From: Nostoc sp. CENA543
Lineage (GTDB): Bacteria > Cyanobacteriota > Cyanobacteriia > Cyanobacteriales > Nostocaceae
Assembly (NCBI RefSeq): GCF_002896875.1
Contig: NZ_CP023278.1
Coordinates: forward strand, 5,712,501 to 5,776,500
DNA: 64,000 nucleotides
Direction of reading: 5' to 3'
A program made the position numbers and the translations under genes. Positions 28,331-38,506 of the stretch are shown in pieces. Below the pieces are notes generated by a model, which was given only the letters and a program-made list of their open reading frames with translations, was not told where the DNA came from and searched no databases. The stretch's first letter is position 1, and each line of letters begins with the position of its first letter.

Positions 28331-29890
28331 TTAAACTTTTTGCGCGCCTGGTTTGCCGTTTTCTACCACAAAGGACGCTAAGGTACTCACAGTAGCATTC
28401 TGGTCAAGAATACTAGAAACAGCGCGATAATCACTTTGCCAATTATTTCTGGTCAATTTACACCGCACATAACCACGATTAGCACCATCAAAGAATTTTG
28501 TATGGGGATTAGCAGGAACTGCGGCTTGTACTGGGGCAATAAAACTTGTGGGAAAATCGGAAGTGATGGAAGTACCGACAAATTCAGTACCTACTGTTGC
28601 TGACAGGGGATTATTAAAATCAGCTTTTAAATCAAATACCCAACTAGAATGGATATCACCAGTAATGACTACGGGGTTGGATGGTTGGCGTTGTTCTAAG
28701 AAGTTTAACAACCGTTGACGAGCTGCTACGTAACCATCCCATTGGTCAACGTTAAATAGTTGTACTGTAGGACTGGGGTTAAAATCAAACTGAGATAATA
28801 TTACTTGCTGGGCGATAACATTCCAGCGTGCTTGTGATTTGTCTAGTCCTTGGAATAACCAGCTTTCTTGTGCTGCGCCTGTGAGTGTGGCATTGGGATC
28901 TAAGGCTGCGGCACATAGGGGTTTGAGTCCATCGTTACAGGGTTGGTCTGTGCGGTACTGGCGGGTATCTAAAACGTTAAACTCGGCTAAATCACCAAAG
29001 GTAAACCGCCGATACAGCTGCATACTAGCTCCCTTTGGTAGCGAAGATAGGCGCAATGGCATATGCTCATAATAAGCTTGATAAGCATTGGCTCGTCGCT
29101 GTTCAAAGGCTGCTGGTGTTTGGTTATCTTCGGGGATTAAGTTGGCGTAGTTGTTATCTACTTCATGGTCATCCCAAGTGACTATCCAAGGGAAATTGGC
29201 ATGAACTGCTTGTAAGTTTGCGTCGGTTCTGTACAAAGCATAACGGTTGCGGTAGTCAGCTAGGGTGATGATTTCGGGGCCGATGTGTTGCCTTGGTGCG
29301 CCAGCTTGTGGGCCGTATTCATAGATGTAATCACCTAGATGCACAACTAAATCTAGGTCTTCCTGCGCCATGTGTTTATAGGCTGTATAGAAGCCGTTTT
29401 GCCAGTCTTGGCAAGAAGCAAAGGCAAAGTTGAGTTGGTAAATGGAACTATAGATGGCGGGTGCTGTGCGGGTGCGACCGATGGGACTGACTTCGCTACC
29501 CACTGCAAATTGATACCAGTACCAACGGTTAGGTTCTAACCCCCGCACATCAATGTGGACAGAATGACCGAGTTGTGGTGTTGCTAAAACTGTGCCTCTT
29601 TGTACCACCTGTTTCATGTTTTCGTCTCGTGCAATTTGCCAACGCACAGGTACGTTTACAGGTGGCATTCCGCCGCCATTTACGGGTTGTGGTGCGAGAC
29701 GAGTCCATAAAACTACGCTATCGGGTAAAGGATCACCAGAAGCAACACCTAACTTGAAGGGATAGTCAGAAAATCTTCCCCGCGCCATGACAGGCTGTAA
29801 TTGGCTAGTTACCGCTAACCCTGTAAAGAAACTTGCACCTAGTAAAAAATTACGCCGTTTGAGTAGGCGATCGCTATTCATAAATTCCAT
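28331..29890 (-). CDS. phoD: PhoD-type alkaline phosphatase/phosphodiesterase
   Basis: This about 519-residue enzyme carries a twin-arginine signal (RLLKRRNFLLGASFFTG) and the PhoD motifs FASCQDWQNGFYTAY, HLGDYIYEYG, WDDHEVDNNYA and VLDTRQYRTDQ. These provide the Ca/Fe metal ligands of this family. It would hydrolyse phosphate esters in the periplasm or outside the cell. ATG at 29890 was chosen because AGGGGTGAG lies just upstream; a TTG farther upstream opens the frame but lacks such a site. It follows the NRPS gene on the same strand by about 140 bases. Confidence 0.9.
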   Translation of the reverse strand: MEFMNSDRLLKRRNFLLGASFFTGLAVTSQLQPVMARGRFSDYPFKLGVASGDPLPDSVVLWTRLAPQPVNGGGMPPVNVPVRWQIARDENMKQVVQRGTVLATPQLGHSVHIDVRGLEPNRWYWYQFAVGSEVSPIGRTRTAPAIYSSIYQLNFAFASCQDWQNGFYTAYKHMAQEDLDLVVHLGDYIYEYGPQAGAPRQHIGPEIITLADYRNRYALYRTDANLQAVHANFPWIVTWDDHEVDNNYANLIPEDNQTPAAFEQRRANAYQAYYEHMPLRLSSLPKGASMQLYRRFTFGDLAEFNVLDTRQYRTDQPCNDGLKPLCAAALDPNATLTGAAQESWLFQGLDKSQARWNVIAQQVILSQFDFNPSPTVQLFNVDQWDGYVAARQRLLNFLEQRQPSNPVVITGDIHSSWVFDLKADFNNPLSATVGTEFVGTSITSDFPTSFIAPVQAAVPANPHTKFFDGANRGYVRCKLTRNNWQSDYRAVSSILDQNATVSTLASFVVENGKPGAQKV

Positions 29891-30027
29891 ACTCACCCCT
29901 ACTAAGATTGATATATAGTTGGCAAGCTGTAACCTGACTTGCAACCAAGCACACAGAACTTACCAACCTAGAATCAAAGCGGGATTAAGAAAATGTTAAA
30001 ACAGCAGAAAATTGTGATGTCTACTAA

Positions 30028-32673
30028 TTAATTCAGGCAAGTTTTTAAACGTTGTGCCAACACTTGTACATGAGGTTCTAACACAAACGAGTAATGATTT
30101 CCCGACACATCAATAATATTGATTTCCTCTGCTGCCATCACAGAAAATAACTCTACCCAAACTAAGGTCGGGTCAGGAGCCATAATATGTTTTTCTCTAG
30201 CACGAAAAACAGTGACTTTGCCAGGATACGGTTGTCTTTGATAGGTGTAAGTAGCTTTTAAAGTCCCTACCAATACATCTAAAATGCGGCGATTATTTTG
30301 ACGTTCTACACCAGGCGGAAAGATTTTAGCTTTTCTAGCTTTATCGATGATGTAGTTAATTTTTTTCTCTAAGGCTAAATGCTCAATTTCTGCTGGCGTA
30401 ACTAAATTATCTTGACCAAACATTCCCCCAAATACTCTAGAAAGCACACCCACTAAATAAACATCATCAATGGGTTTTTGTTTATCTAATAAAATGGGAA
30501 CATAAGAGTCAAGGATAGCTAACAAAGAAACTTCCTGTCCTTGTCTTTTTAGTTGCTGTGCTACCTCATAGGCGACAACTCCGCCAAATGACCACCCACC
30601 TAATTGATAAGGCCCTTGGGTTTGAAATTCTCGGATAGTTTTGACATAGAGGCTAGCCATGTCTTCCACTTTAGTTAAAGGTTCTTCATCCCCATAAAAA
30701 CCTTGAGCTTGTAAGCCATAAAATGGGTGTTCGTTACCAATGTAATGAGCTAATTTAAAATAGCAGAGGACATGACCACCGGCGGGATGAATACAAAAGA
30801 AAGGCTGATTAGTTCCTTGTGGTTGAATGGGAACTAAAGGGGAATTATGAATTTGGCCATGTTTATTTTGAATTACTGTAGCTAAATCTGTGATAATTGG
30901 ATTTTTTAATAGTGTTGCTAAAGGAATTTCTTTTTGGAAATGTTCCTCGATTTTGGCAATTAAATGTAATGCTTTGAGGGAATCACCACCGAGAGCAAAA
31001 AAGTTATCTGTTACCCCAATTTGTGGCAAATTTAAAATCTCCGACCAAATTGCCGTCAATTGTGATTCTACTTGATTGCGAGGAGCGATAAAATCACTGC
31101 TTTCTAAAAAGTGAGAAATATCCGGTTTGGGTAAAGCTTTTCTGTCTACCTTACCACTAGGAGTGAGGGGTAAAGCTTCCAGCGTTACAAAAGCGGCGGG
31201 AATCATAAAATCTGGTAATTTGGCTTTGAGAAAATCACGCAGATGCTGAATTTTGGGTTTTTCTGAGTTGTAGGTAATATAGGCGACGAGTTGTTTTTCT
31301 AAATTGCGATCGCTACGTGCGATAATCACAGCTTCTCTCACTTCTAGATGTAAAGCCAAGACATTTTCAATCTCGCCAATTTCAATGCGATAGCCGCGAA
31401 TTTTGACTTGGTAATCTACTCTGCCTACATATTCAATATTACCATCAGGTAAATAACGCCCTAAGTCGCCAGTTTTATACAGACATTCTGATGTAGATTT
31501 ACTACTTCTAAATGGGTTGGAAATAAATTTTTCCTGAGTTAATTCGGGACGATTCCAATAACCACGCGCCACACCTACACCACCGATGTAAATTTCCCCC
31601 ACAACGCCAATATCAACAGGTCGTAAATCTTCATCAAGAATGTAAATTTGCGTGTTAGCAATGGGACGACCGATAGGTACAGTTTTTAAATTACTGTGTT
31701 TTTGACACTGCCAAAAAGTGACATCAATAGCTGCTTCAGTAGGGCCATAGAGATTATGTAATTCACAATTAAACTGCTCAAAAAAGCGATTTTGTAAATC
31801 TACAGGTAAAGCTTCACCACTACAAATTACTCTTCTAATGGAAGTACATTTTTCCACACCACGACTAGCTAAAAATATTTGCAGCATGGAAGGGACAAAA
31901 TGCAAAGTCGTAATTTGCTCTTGAATAATAATATTAATTAGATAATTACTATCTCGATGTCCCCCAGGTTGAGCCATGACCAACCGCGCACCAGTTAATA
32001 AAGTCCAGAAAAATTCCCAGACGGAAACATCAAAGCTAAAAGGAGTTTTTTGTAAAACACTATCTGTAGAATTGATTTGATAGGTTTCTTGCATCCATAG
32101 CAAGCGATTACATATACCTTTATGGGTGTTCATTGCACCCTTGGGTTTACCGGTAGAACCAGATGTGTAGATAACATAAGCTAGATTATCTGGTTGTATA
32201 TCACTTTGAGGATTAGTATTTGGTTGGGTAGAAATTTTCTCCCATTCTGTATCTATATAAATAGTTTGAGATTGATTTTCTGGGATTGTATTCACTAACT
32301 TTTCTTGGGTTAGTAATACCTTGATCTGAGAATCTTCTAGCATATAAGCTATGCGTTCTTGGGGATATTCTGGGTCAATAGGTACGTAAGCACCACCCGC
32401 TTTAAGAATTCCCAATAAACTCACTACCATTTCTAAGGAACGTTCTAGACAAACACCTACTAATGTTTCTGGTTTAACGCCTAGTTTTTGTAGATAATGT
32501 GCTAGTTGATTGGCTCTAAAATTTAATTCTTGATATGTTAATTGTTGGTTTTTAAAGGTGACGGCTATGGCGTTGGGGGTGCGTTCTGCTTGTGCTGTAA
32601 ATAGTTCGTGTAAGCCTTGAGATAGGTTGTAATCTCTGTATGTGGCGTTGGGATTTATGGGTGTGATTTGCAT
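30028..32673 (-). CDS. mysE: Single-module NRPS for serine (shinorine-type mycosporine ligase)
   Basis: This 881-residue protein has an adenylation domain (about 10-500; [25 protein letters not shown]), a carrier domain with phosphopantetheine site S565 in LGGDSLKAL, and a thioesterase with S695 in GWSFGG. There is no condensation domain. Specificity-pocket segments [25 protein letters not shown] and [11 protein letters not shown] give a serine-type code (D-V-W-H-I-S-L-I-D). This fits attachment of serine to mycosporine-glycine to make shinorine, as shown for the A. variabilis enzyme. It is the last gene of the mys cluster; a MITE-like repeat separates it from mysC. Confidence 0.93.
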   Translation of the reverse strand: MQITPINPNATYRDYNLSQGLHELFTAQAERTPNAIAVTFKNQQLTYQELNFRANQLAHYLQKLGVKPETLVGVCLERSLEMVVSLLGILKAGGAYVPIDPEYPQERIAYMLEDSQIKVLLTQEKLVNTIPENQSQTIYIDTEWEKISTQPNTNPQSDIQPDNLAYVIYTSGSTGKPKGAMNTHKGICNRLLWMQETYQINSTDSVLQKTPFSFDVSVWEFFWTLLTGARLVMAQPGGHRDSNYLINIIIQEQITTLHFVPSMLQIFLASRGVEKCTSIRRVICSGEALPVDLQNRFFEQFNCELHNLYGPTEAAIDVTFWQCQKHSNLKTVPIGRPIANTQIYILDEDLRPVDIGVVGEIYIGGVGVARGYWNRPELTQEKFISNPFRSSKSTSECLYKTGDLGRYLPDGNIEYVGRVDYQVKIRGYRIEIGEIENVLALHLEVREAVIIARSDRNLEKQLVAYITYNSEKPKIQHLRDFLKAKLPDFMIPAAFVTLEALPLTPSGKVDRKALPKPDISHFLESSDFIAPRNQVESQLTAIWSEILNLPQIGVTDNFFALGGDSLKALHLIAKIEEHFQKEIPLATLLKNPIITDLATVIQNKHGQIHNSPLVPIQPQGTNQPFFCIHPAGGHVLCYFKLAHYIGNEHPFYGLQAQGFYGDEEPLTKVEDMASLYVKTIREFQTQGPYQLGGWSFGGVVAYEVAQQLKRQGQEVSLLAILDSYVPILLDKQKPIDDVYLVGVLSRVFGGMFGQDNLVTPAEIEHLALEKKINYIIDKARKAKIFPPGVERQNNRRILDVLVGTLKATYTYQRQPYPGKVTVFRAREKHIMAPDPTLVWVELFSVMAAEEINIIDVSGNHYSFVLEPHVQVLAQRLKTCLN

Positions 32674-32813
32674 TTTTGGATGAGGGGAAAATTTCGGTTA
32701 ATGGCTGTGTGGAATGGGGGGTGATTTACTCACGCAAAGGCGCAAAGGCGCAAAGAAGCAAAGAAGAAAAGAAGAGAAGAAGAAATTAAGTTTTCCTCTG
32801 CGCCTCTGCGTGA

Positions 32814-32986
32814 TACCAATTCACGAAAATCTTGATACAGACGTAAACCATGAAAGCTTTGCTGCATCTAAGTTTTTTAATTGCGTTAGCGTAGCGGGAC
32901 GTTCGCGTTAGCGTCTCGGAGAGAAGTCCATTGCGTTAGCGGAGCGGGGCGTTAGCCCATTGCGAATTGCGAATTGCGAATTGGTA
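32814..32986. repeat. MITE-like element, family 1, copy B
   Basis: This 173-base element begins TACCAATTCACGAAAATC and ends GCGAATTGGTA. The interior contains GCGTTAGCG(T/G)AGCGGGGCGTTAG-type units. The left part aligns with copy A at 8385-8529. It sits between mysC and the NRPS gene, with its right end 14 bases after the mysC stop codon. A second, purine-rich heptamer array (AAGGCGC and AAGAAG units) lies at 32730-32790. Confidence 0.65.
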
Positions 32987-33000
32987 CGAAATAAAACTTC

Positions 33001-34380
33001 TTAATCTCCCCCTAATTCGACTAATTTACCGATATTGAAATCTATCCTTGTCCAGCCTTTGAGTTGGCGGAGATTGTTCAATAACAGCAGAGGAATTTGC
33101 CAGTGATGTACCATCAAGAATGGTAGGGGGTCATCTAGTTTTAAAATTGCGTCTGTCCCGCGCCAAATGTTGTGTAACCATGTCTTCAATTGAGTGAAGG
33201 AACGAATTCCCGTTAACCGCCAAACTTCGTGATAAGTCCAATAGGTTGGTTTACTTGTTGATAATGGCTGTAAGGTTTCGGTTACAGAACCAATGTAAGC
33301 TTCTGCAACTAAGGGGTGGTTGTAAAAGGCGGTAATGGCGGAATGTGTGCGGGGGTTACACTCGATGGCGTATACTTGTCCGTCTTCTGTTTGGATGAAG
33401 TCAAAGGAAATCTGTCCTGTAAGTTTGAGTTCTTTGACGAAGTGTTTCACCCATTCCAAGATTTGCGGGTTTTCTACGTTCTCATAGTTGACTTGAAAGG
33501 CTGATGATTCACAACAGCAGTGTAGTTTGATTTCTCCATCTCTGACTGTGCTGTGGGTGCAGAATTCTTTCCCAGGAATAAATTCTTGCATAATCCACGG
33601 TTTTTCAGGACTTATGGGTAAATTTCTCACAAAAGCTGCTGTTTCCTCTGGTGTGGCGCAGGGAAGTTTGGTTAAGTCCAAACGTCTCACTGAGTCGTAG
33701 GGAATGCTTTTGAGGATGTATTTGCGAGTCTCACCGGAAAAGTCAAAGTTAATGACTTGTTCGCTAGAGGTAATTTTAAAGGATTTGGGTACAGATAAGC
33801 CAAGCGATCGCGCTTTTTCTGCCATTGCAAATTTATCATCCAGCATTTGGGTGATCTCTGCATCAAAATGCAATACTTCGCAATGGGGAGATAATTTTGG
33901 CTTGGCGAGGGAGTCGTAATAACTCCCCACGGGACTGGTAACGGGGATATATACATCGATGTTTTCCCGTTTGACTATCTCCTCTAAAGCCTGGATGTAG
34001 GCTTCTGGGTCTTTTTGAGGTGCGGGAGTTGTGTAAAATTTATCTACCGCTTGGGAAAATCGATGACCAGTTAACCAATATTTATGGGTTTCTACCAATA
34101 CTACCCGATGTCCAGGCGCATGGAATGACCTTGCTAGTTGCAAAGATTTGGTCATTTTTCCGCCACTGATCAGGATATTTTTGGGGTTGCTGGTTTTGCT
34201 GGTTTGGGGACGAAAAATCGCACCCACAACCAAATATATAAAAACGATCGCAGTATTAATTGGCAGTGCTAATAATAGCAAAGTCAAAGTCAGTATGTTT
34301 TGGATAATTGCGGCTATTTTCGTCTCTAAACCTAAAGACGGTGTAGCAGGTGAGGAGTCGAATGAAATAGATTGTGCCAT
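33001..34380 (-). CDS. mysC: ATP-grasp ligase of mycosporine-glycine synthesis
   Basis: This 459-residue protein has an N-terminal hydrophobic segment (about residues 30-55, LTLLLLALPINTAIVFIYLV), a pre-ATP-grasp domain (ISGGKMTKSLQLARSFHAPGH) and an ATP-grasp core with YILKSIPYDS, IMQEFIPGKEFC and QISFDFIQTEDGQVYAIECN (metal-binding Glu/Asn). It joins glycine to 4-deoxygadusol to give mycosporine-glycine. It lies between mysB and the NRPS gene on the same strand. MITE-like elements occupy both intergenic gaps. Confidence 0.93.
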   Translation of the reverse strand: MAQSISFDSSPATPSLGLETKIAAIIQNILTLTLLLLALPINTAIVFIYLVVGAIFRPQTSKTSNPKNILISGGKMTKSLQLARSFHAPGHRVVLVETHKYWLTGHRFSQAVDKFYTTPAPQKDPEAYIQALEEIVKRENIDVYIPVTSPVGSYYDSLAKPKLSPHCEVLHFDAEITQMLDDKFAMAEKARSLGLSVPKSFKITSSEQVINFDFSGETRKYILKSIPYDSVRRLDLTKLPCATPEETAAFVRNLPISPEKPWIMQEFIPGKEFCTHSTVRDGEIKLHCCCESSAFQVNYENVENPQILEWVKHFVKELKLTGQISFDFIQTEDGQVYAIECNPRTHSAITAFYNHPLVAEAYIGSVTETLQPLSTSKPTYWTYHEVWRLTGIRSFTQLKTWLHNIWRGTDAILKLDDPLPFLMVHHWQIPLLLLNNLRQLKGWTRIDFNIGKLVELGGD

Positions 34381-34387
34381 AGTTTAG

Positions 34388-34487
34388 ACCAATTCACCAA
34401 AATCTTGAAACAGATCAAAATCCAGATTTCTTAATTTTGAATTTTGTAGCTTGCTTCCCGTAGGGTATTTTGAATTTTGAATTGGTA
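34388..34487. repeat. MITE-like element, family 1, copy C
   Basis: This 100-base element begins ACCAATTCACCAAAATCTTG and ends TTTTGAATTGGTA. It keeps the family ends and the CTTGAAACAGAT stretch but has an ATTTTGA heptamer core. Its right end abuts the mysB stop codon directly (TAA followed by TACCAATTC on the minus strand). Confidence 0.65.
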
Positions 34488-35321
34488 TTACACTCGGCGG
34501 ATAATCGTCAAACCATCGCGCAGGGGAAGTAAAACCTGTTCGACACGAGTATCTAAAGCTACGACGCGATTAAAGTCAGCAATAGCTTGACCGTTAGCAC
34601 TACGTTTAGCGGGAGGTAAATACACTTCTCCCTGTAGGAGTGTGTTATCAACACAAATAAAGCCTTGTGGTGCTAACAAATTGGTATCTAGCAGTATTTC
34701 TAGATAAGCTGTGTACTCTTTTTTATCGGCATCAATAAATACCAAATCAAAGGTTTCCCCAGCCGTGGCTAATTTCTCTAGAGTTGCTAAAGCTGCGCCT
34801 AATTCTACACGTATCTTTCCCCCGTGAGGAGATTCGTTAAAAGCCTGCTGTGCAACTTCCGCCGCATAAGGATCTACTTCACAAGCCACCAATACCCCAT
34901 CCTCTGGTAAAGCTTCCGCCATTGCTAAGGCTGAATAACCCGTGAACATCCCAATTTCCAGCACTCTCCGCGCTTTGGTCATATGAACAAACATCTTTAA
35001 AGTTTGTCCTTCAATATGACCAGAAAGCATTTCCTGTTCTAGAGGACGCACCGTCGCACCGACTGTAAAATGCTCACCCCAAGACTCTTTTGCAGTTATC
35101 TTGGCGAGTGCTGCTAAAGCCTCTGATTCTGGGGTAGTACATTCCTCTAGATAAGGGTCAATACCTGCTGCTAATTCCCAAGCTTGGGTAATCTCTGCTA
35201 CCAACTCAGCAGATAAATCTTGATGCTGGTTAGCTTGTTTGACAACAGCCTCTAACTTCTTAGTTAAGATTCCCAAAGGTGTGACAGGTCTAGCTGTCGG
35301 TATGTCTATCAAATTCGTCAT
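34488..35321 (-). CDS. mysB: O-methyltransferase of 4-deoxygadusol synthesis
   Basis: This 277-residue class I SAM methyltransferase is of the caffeoyl-CoA OMT type. The SAM-binding loop is VLEIGMFTGYSALAMAEALP, and the metal/active-site segment is FDLVFIDADKKEYTAYLEIL followed by FICVDNTLLQGEV. Together with MysA it turns sedoheptulose 7-phosphate into 4-deoxygadusol. It follows mysA by 60 bases. Length and motifs are as in known members. Confidence 0.93.
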   Translation of the reverse strand: MTNLIDIPTARPVTPLGILTKKLEAVVKQANQHQDLSAELVAEITQAWELAAGIDPYLEECTTPESEALAALAKITAKESWGEHFTVGATVRPLEQEMLSGHIEGQTLKMFVHMTKARRVLEIGMFTGYSALAMAEALPEDGVLVACEVDPYAAEVAQQAFNESPHGGKIRVELGAALATLEKLATAGETFDLVFIDADKKEYTAYLEILLDTNLLAPQGFICVDNTLLQGEVYLPPAKRSANGQAIADFNRVVALDTRVEQVLLPLRDGLTIIRRV

Positions 35322-35381
35322 AATTACTCTAACTCCGCGTACCTCTGTGTTTACCTCAGCGAACCCCTGCGTTTAAACTCG

Positions 35382-36623
35382 TCACTTTCCTATCACACTC
35401 CTTACTAGTTCCTTCTGACTGCTGAGAGGATACATATCTACACCTTCGCCACCACGGGGATACTGACTGCAAAGTTCTTTATGTTCTGCTAAAGCTGCTG
35501 CTGCTTCGGCTTTGGTAAAATCATTGACAAAGAAACATTCCCCGATAGGTCTTGGCATGGCGGCTCTCAATAAACCGTCTCTAGTTAAGGTGATAGACTC
35601 AGTAGCACGCCATAATAACTCTTCATCCAAGAGGGGATGGTCTAGTGCTAGACCTATACGACTCATCAATCCTAAAATGCGATCACGCTCTTGAATTGTA
35701 ATGTAGCCTCTGCGCGCAGCAATAGTAGCTGACAAAGCCATATCAATATTCACAGCATGACCGTGGAACATGGGGATATGTGGCGCGAGTTCCAAGGTAG
35801 GACTCCAGGTGTGACCATAAGCAATTACCCTATCTAGGTCTAACTCGTGGAGGTTGGGAACTTCTAATTCCAACATCTTTTTGATGGCTTTGTAGGTCAC
35901 TTGATGCGCTACTTCTTTGATTTCTGGTGTAGCGTCAAGATTACCGAAATGAGTATGTAGTAAGTCTTCGCCGTACTTCTCCAACAACTCAAATACTTCT
36001 TTGTGCGCTACTACAGCAATTTTGACTAACTCCGCCATTCCGTTACGTACTTGGTCTGTTGGTAAAGTACCCAGTAAGGAAAAGTCTAAGAAAACTTTGC
36101 GGGAAGCATGATACGCACCCAGGCGGTTTTTCAACTTTTTATGGTTGACTGCGACTTTAATCGCCACACTAGCATCAATTAAGCCAATTAAGGTGGTAGG
36201 AATACGGATGTAGTTACTACTACGGCGGTATGTAGAACAAGCAAAACCGACGACATCCGTTACTAAACCGCCACCTACTACTAATACTGGTTCTTTGCGG
36301 ACTAATTTGAAATCTGCAAAGATATCAATCACTTGCTCAAAAGTTTGAATGGTTTTATTGGGTTCGGTAATAGTGATGGGAACAAGGGTTAAGTCAATAC
36401 CGTGATACTGAAAATATTTTTCTATCTGTTTACTGTAGAGACGACTAACATTAGCATCTACCACAGCTAAACAGCGTCCAAAATCCTTGTATATGTCTGC
36501 CAATTCAGAGTTTTTTAGTTGAAAAACTCCATCTACATAAACTAAATCATATGCAATTTTTTCATAGCCTTCTACATGAAAAGCTGTGTTTGTAGCTTCA
36601 AGTTTACTTTGAACTATGCTCAT
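35382..36623 (-). CDS. mysA: Desmethyl-4-deoxygadusol synthase (dehydroquinate-synthase-like)
   Basis: This 413-residue member of the sugar-phosphate cyclase superfamily shows the NAD-binding [18 protein letters not shown], a metal-binding region with H in [13 protein letters not shown] and [12 protein letters not shown], and the conserved Lys stretch [20 protein letters not shown]. It cyclises sedoheptulose 7-phosphate for mycosporine synthesis. It is the first gene of the cluster mysA-mysB-mysC-NRPS. The upstream gap of more than 1.2 kb carries an inverted repeat at 36697-36730 that could matter for regulation. Confidence 0.94.
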   Translation of the reverse strand: MSIVQSKLEATNTAFHVEGYEKIAYDLVYVDGVFQLKNSELADIYKDFGRCLAVVDANVSRLYSKQIEKYFQYHGIDLTLVPITITEPNKTIQTFEQVIDIFADFKLVRKEPVLVVGGGLVTDVVGFACSTYRRSSNYIRIPTTLIGLIDASVAIKVAVNHKKLKNRLGAYHASRKVFLDFSLLGTLPTDQVRNGMAELVKIAVVAHKEVFELLEKYGEDLLHTHFGNLDATPEIKEVAHQVTYKAIKKMLELEVPNLHELDLDRVIAYGHTWSPTLELAPHIPMFHGHAVNIDMALSATIAARRGYITIQERDRILGLMSRIGLALDHPLLDEELLWRATESITLTRDGLLRAAMPRPIGECFFVNDFTKAEAAAALAEHKELCSQYPRGGEGVDMYPLSSQKELVRSVIGK

Positions 36624-37201
36624 ATTACTGTCCTTTCACTACAAAAAAATGACTTATTCTCTTGCTTGACAATTATTCATGAAGTCAGCAGCAGACATCA
36701 CACTTAAGTTGATGAATAAAATAGTGTGATCAAGAAACTCTTGGTAATGACCTTAACTTAAATCATGCTTGAGCGATGCGCCAAATACTTACAGCACAAA
36801 CGTTAAATCATTTATATGATGATGTTAAGTTTCGGTTAATTTGGTGTCTCTTGTAAGTCTGAGTAGAAAAACTACATGAATTGCCTGATATTTTAGCGGT
36901 GAGATACTGAGATTAAGCTAAATACAATAGCCGTCAGTATCACATTCTGTGAACAAGATTTCTAGCGGTCACAATGCCACTACAAACTTTTTAATATTTT
37001 CTTCACATTTATAAACATATCACTGTTTTATCCAAATTGCATCAACTTTTGAGAAATTAACTATAGGAAATATATAAAATTCTTATCTAAATATGAAAAA
37101 AATACCAATTATCAGTCCTGGAAACTTGGCTGACAATTGTCGTTCTCAATTCTTAACTAATACTAATTCTCGCTTTATTTCAACCATATTTATTTACATA
37201 A
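36624..37201. other. AT-rich upstream region of the mys cluster
   Basis: This region contains the likely mysA promoter. 36697-36704 ATCACACT and 36723-36730 AGTGTGAT form a perfect eight-base inverted repeat, 74-107 bases before the mysA start codon. No gene was recognised. Confidence 0.45.
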
Positions 37202-37363
37202 GCAGCAGAATTTAGGCTCTTTTTAAAAATTAAAAAGAGTCATTATGTAGTCACAGTTAATGGACTGGTGAAACTGATTCAGAGTGGAGACATAAAGCCA
37301 GCAACTCAAAGCTTTGATGCAGTATATACAGCCAAAGAATTTAGCGTTTTGCTTGCAAATTAA
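37202..37363 (+). pseudogene. Possible gene remnant
   Basis: An open frame of 53 codons, without a proper start, ends in TAA at 37363. Its last part (NGLVKLIQSGDIKPATQSFD, then TAKEFSVLLAN) has protein-like composition. The first part is interrupted by a perfect hairpin (CTCTTTTTAA and TTAAAAAGAG, 37217-37239). I do not recognise the family. It may be the tail of a decayed gene, or chance. Confidence 0.25.
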
Positions 37364-37651
37364 ATTTTTAGGCAATACTTGTAATAAAAATTAACAAAAT
37401 TACTGCCCATCTTAAACCTCGATTAACATACTTAGCACCAGACTTTAAGGGCTACAAGTCTTGATTAATCAGTGTTTAAGCAATTAATAGCAGATGTAAT
37501 AACTACTCAACAGCTTAAGAATAGCTTTACATATCTAAACATAACATTGTTCCTCAAGGATTGCACCTAGACTCAAGGTAGATTTGCCCAAATTCAGGAA
37601 ATATGGGGTGTATTCCCAATTTTAGATTTTGGATTTTGGATTAAAAGTCTA

Positions 37652-37760
37652 GGGACTTCCATATAAAAAAATATCTAAAAATATCTAAACTGTAGGGCGC
37701 GTCAGTGTGAGAAAACCTAACTATACCAAGAGGTTATTCATACTGACGCACCCTACTAAG
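37652..37760. repeat. MITE-like element, family 2, copy with core in orientation 1
   Basis: The 65-base palindromic unit is 37692-37756, with ends GTAGGGCGCGTCAGT and ACTGACGCACCCTAC around a core starting GTGAGAAAACC. The left flank from GGGACTTCC at 37652 is shared with the copy at 54682-54780, so the repeated unit is about 105 bases. It lies downstream of psb28. Confidence 0.7.
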
Positions 37761-37852
37761 CTTCCCCGTTCCCTAAGGAAACTAGTACGTTTAGTCATAT
37801 GTTGAATTGTTATGTGTCAGCATCTTCGTGAAACTGATAAATTCATCAATAT

Positions 37853-38224
37853 CTAAGATTTTTCGCCATATTCCATACCGTTAGCTTCAGCATAACGGTG
37901 CATAAAGCGCATGAATCTTTCCCAATGATCATCACGTTCAACTTCAAATTTGCACTCTACTCCCCGCAGTTCGTCGCCTTCATCACCCCCAAAAATGAAG
38001 CGAGTTGAGGAGGGGGTGATATTAATTTCACCTTCTTCATCAGTTAACAGTAAGGCATTTAATGATTGTTTGGTAAAGCTATTCAATCCTTCTAAAGCCT
38101 GTAATTGCTCAAATTGCATCATCACAATGCGTTTACCTGTACGCACTTCCCGGCGTAAACTAACGTTACTCAGTTCTTCATAAATACCTGCGAAAAACTG
38201 AATTGAGGGGGGAATTGAAGACAT
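37853..38224 (-). CDS. psb28: Photosystem II assembly protein Psb28 family
   Basis: This about 123-residue protein has the Psb28 pattern: IPPSIQFFAGIYEELSNVSL near the start, LLTDEEGEI in the middle, and the characteristic end HWERFMRFMHRYAEANGM. Psb28 binds early photosystem II assembly intermediates on the cytosolic side, near CP47 and QB. Cyanobacteria often have two copies (Psb28-1 and Psb28-2); the divergent middle suggests this could be the second type. ATG at 38224 is preferred over a GTG two codons upstream. It is monocistronic. Confidence 0.85.
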   Translation of the reverse strand: MSSIPPSIQFFAGIYEELSNVSLRREVRTGKRIVMMQFEQLQALEGLNSFTKQSLNALLLTDEEGEINITPSSTRFIFGGDEGDELRGVECKFEVERDDHWERFMRFMHRYAEANGMEYGEKS

Positions 38225-38410
38225 AATCACAATTAGGATTGGATGAACAGGGCATTGGAGTTTAAACTATGTTTCCCCTACACCCCTACATCCCTTCATC
38301 TTACAACTAAGCTGTTACACCTATTAAGTTGCATCATTTCATTTGTCTAAAAAAGCTTTCAATAGTGCTGTTAGCAGAAGCGGGACGATGAGAAGACCAC
38401 AATTAATGTT

Positions 38411-38474
38411 ACTCATCACTCATTACTCCTTACTCATTACTCCTTACTCATCACTCCTTACTCATCACTCATCA
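38411..38474. repeat. Heptamer repeat array (ACTCATC/ACTCCTT type)
   Basis: ACTCATCACTCATTACTCCTTACTCATT-type heptamers cover about 64 bases between psb28 and the beta-lactamase-like gene. A partial GTTAGCAGAAGCGGGACG repeat precedes them at 38369-38388. Confidence 0.75.
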
Positions 38475-38506
38475 CCATCCCTCTCAACCGTGAATATACA
38501 AATTAA

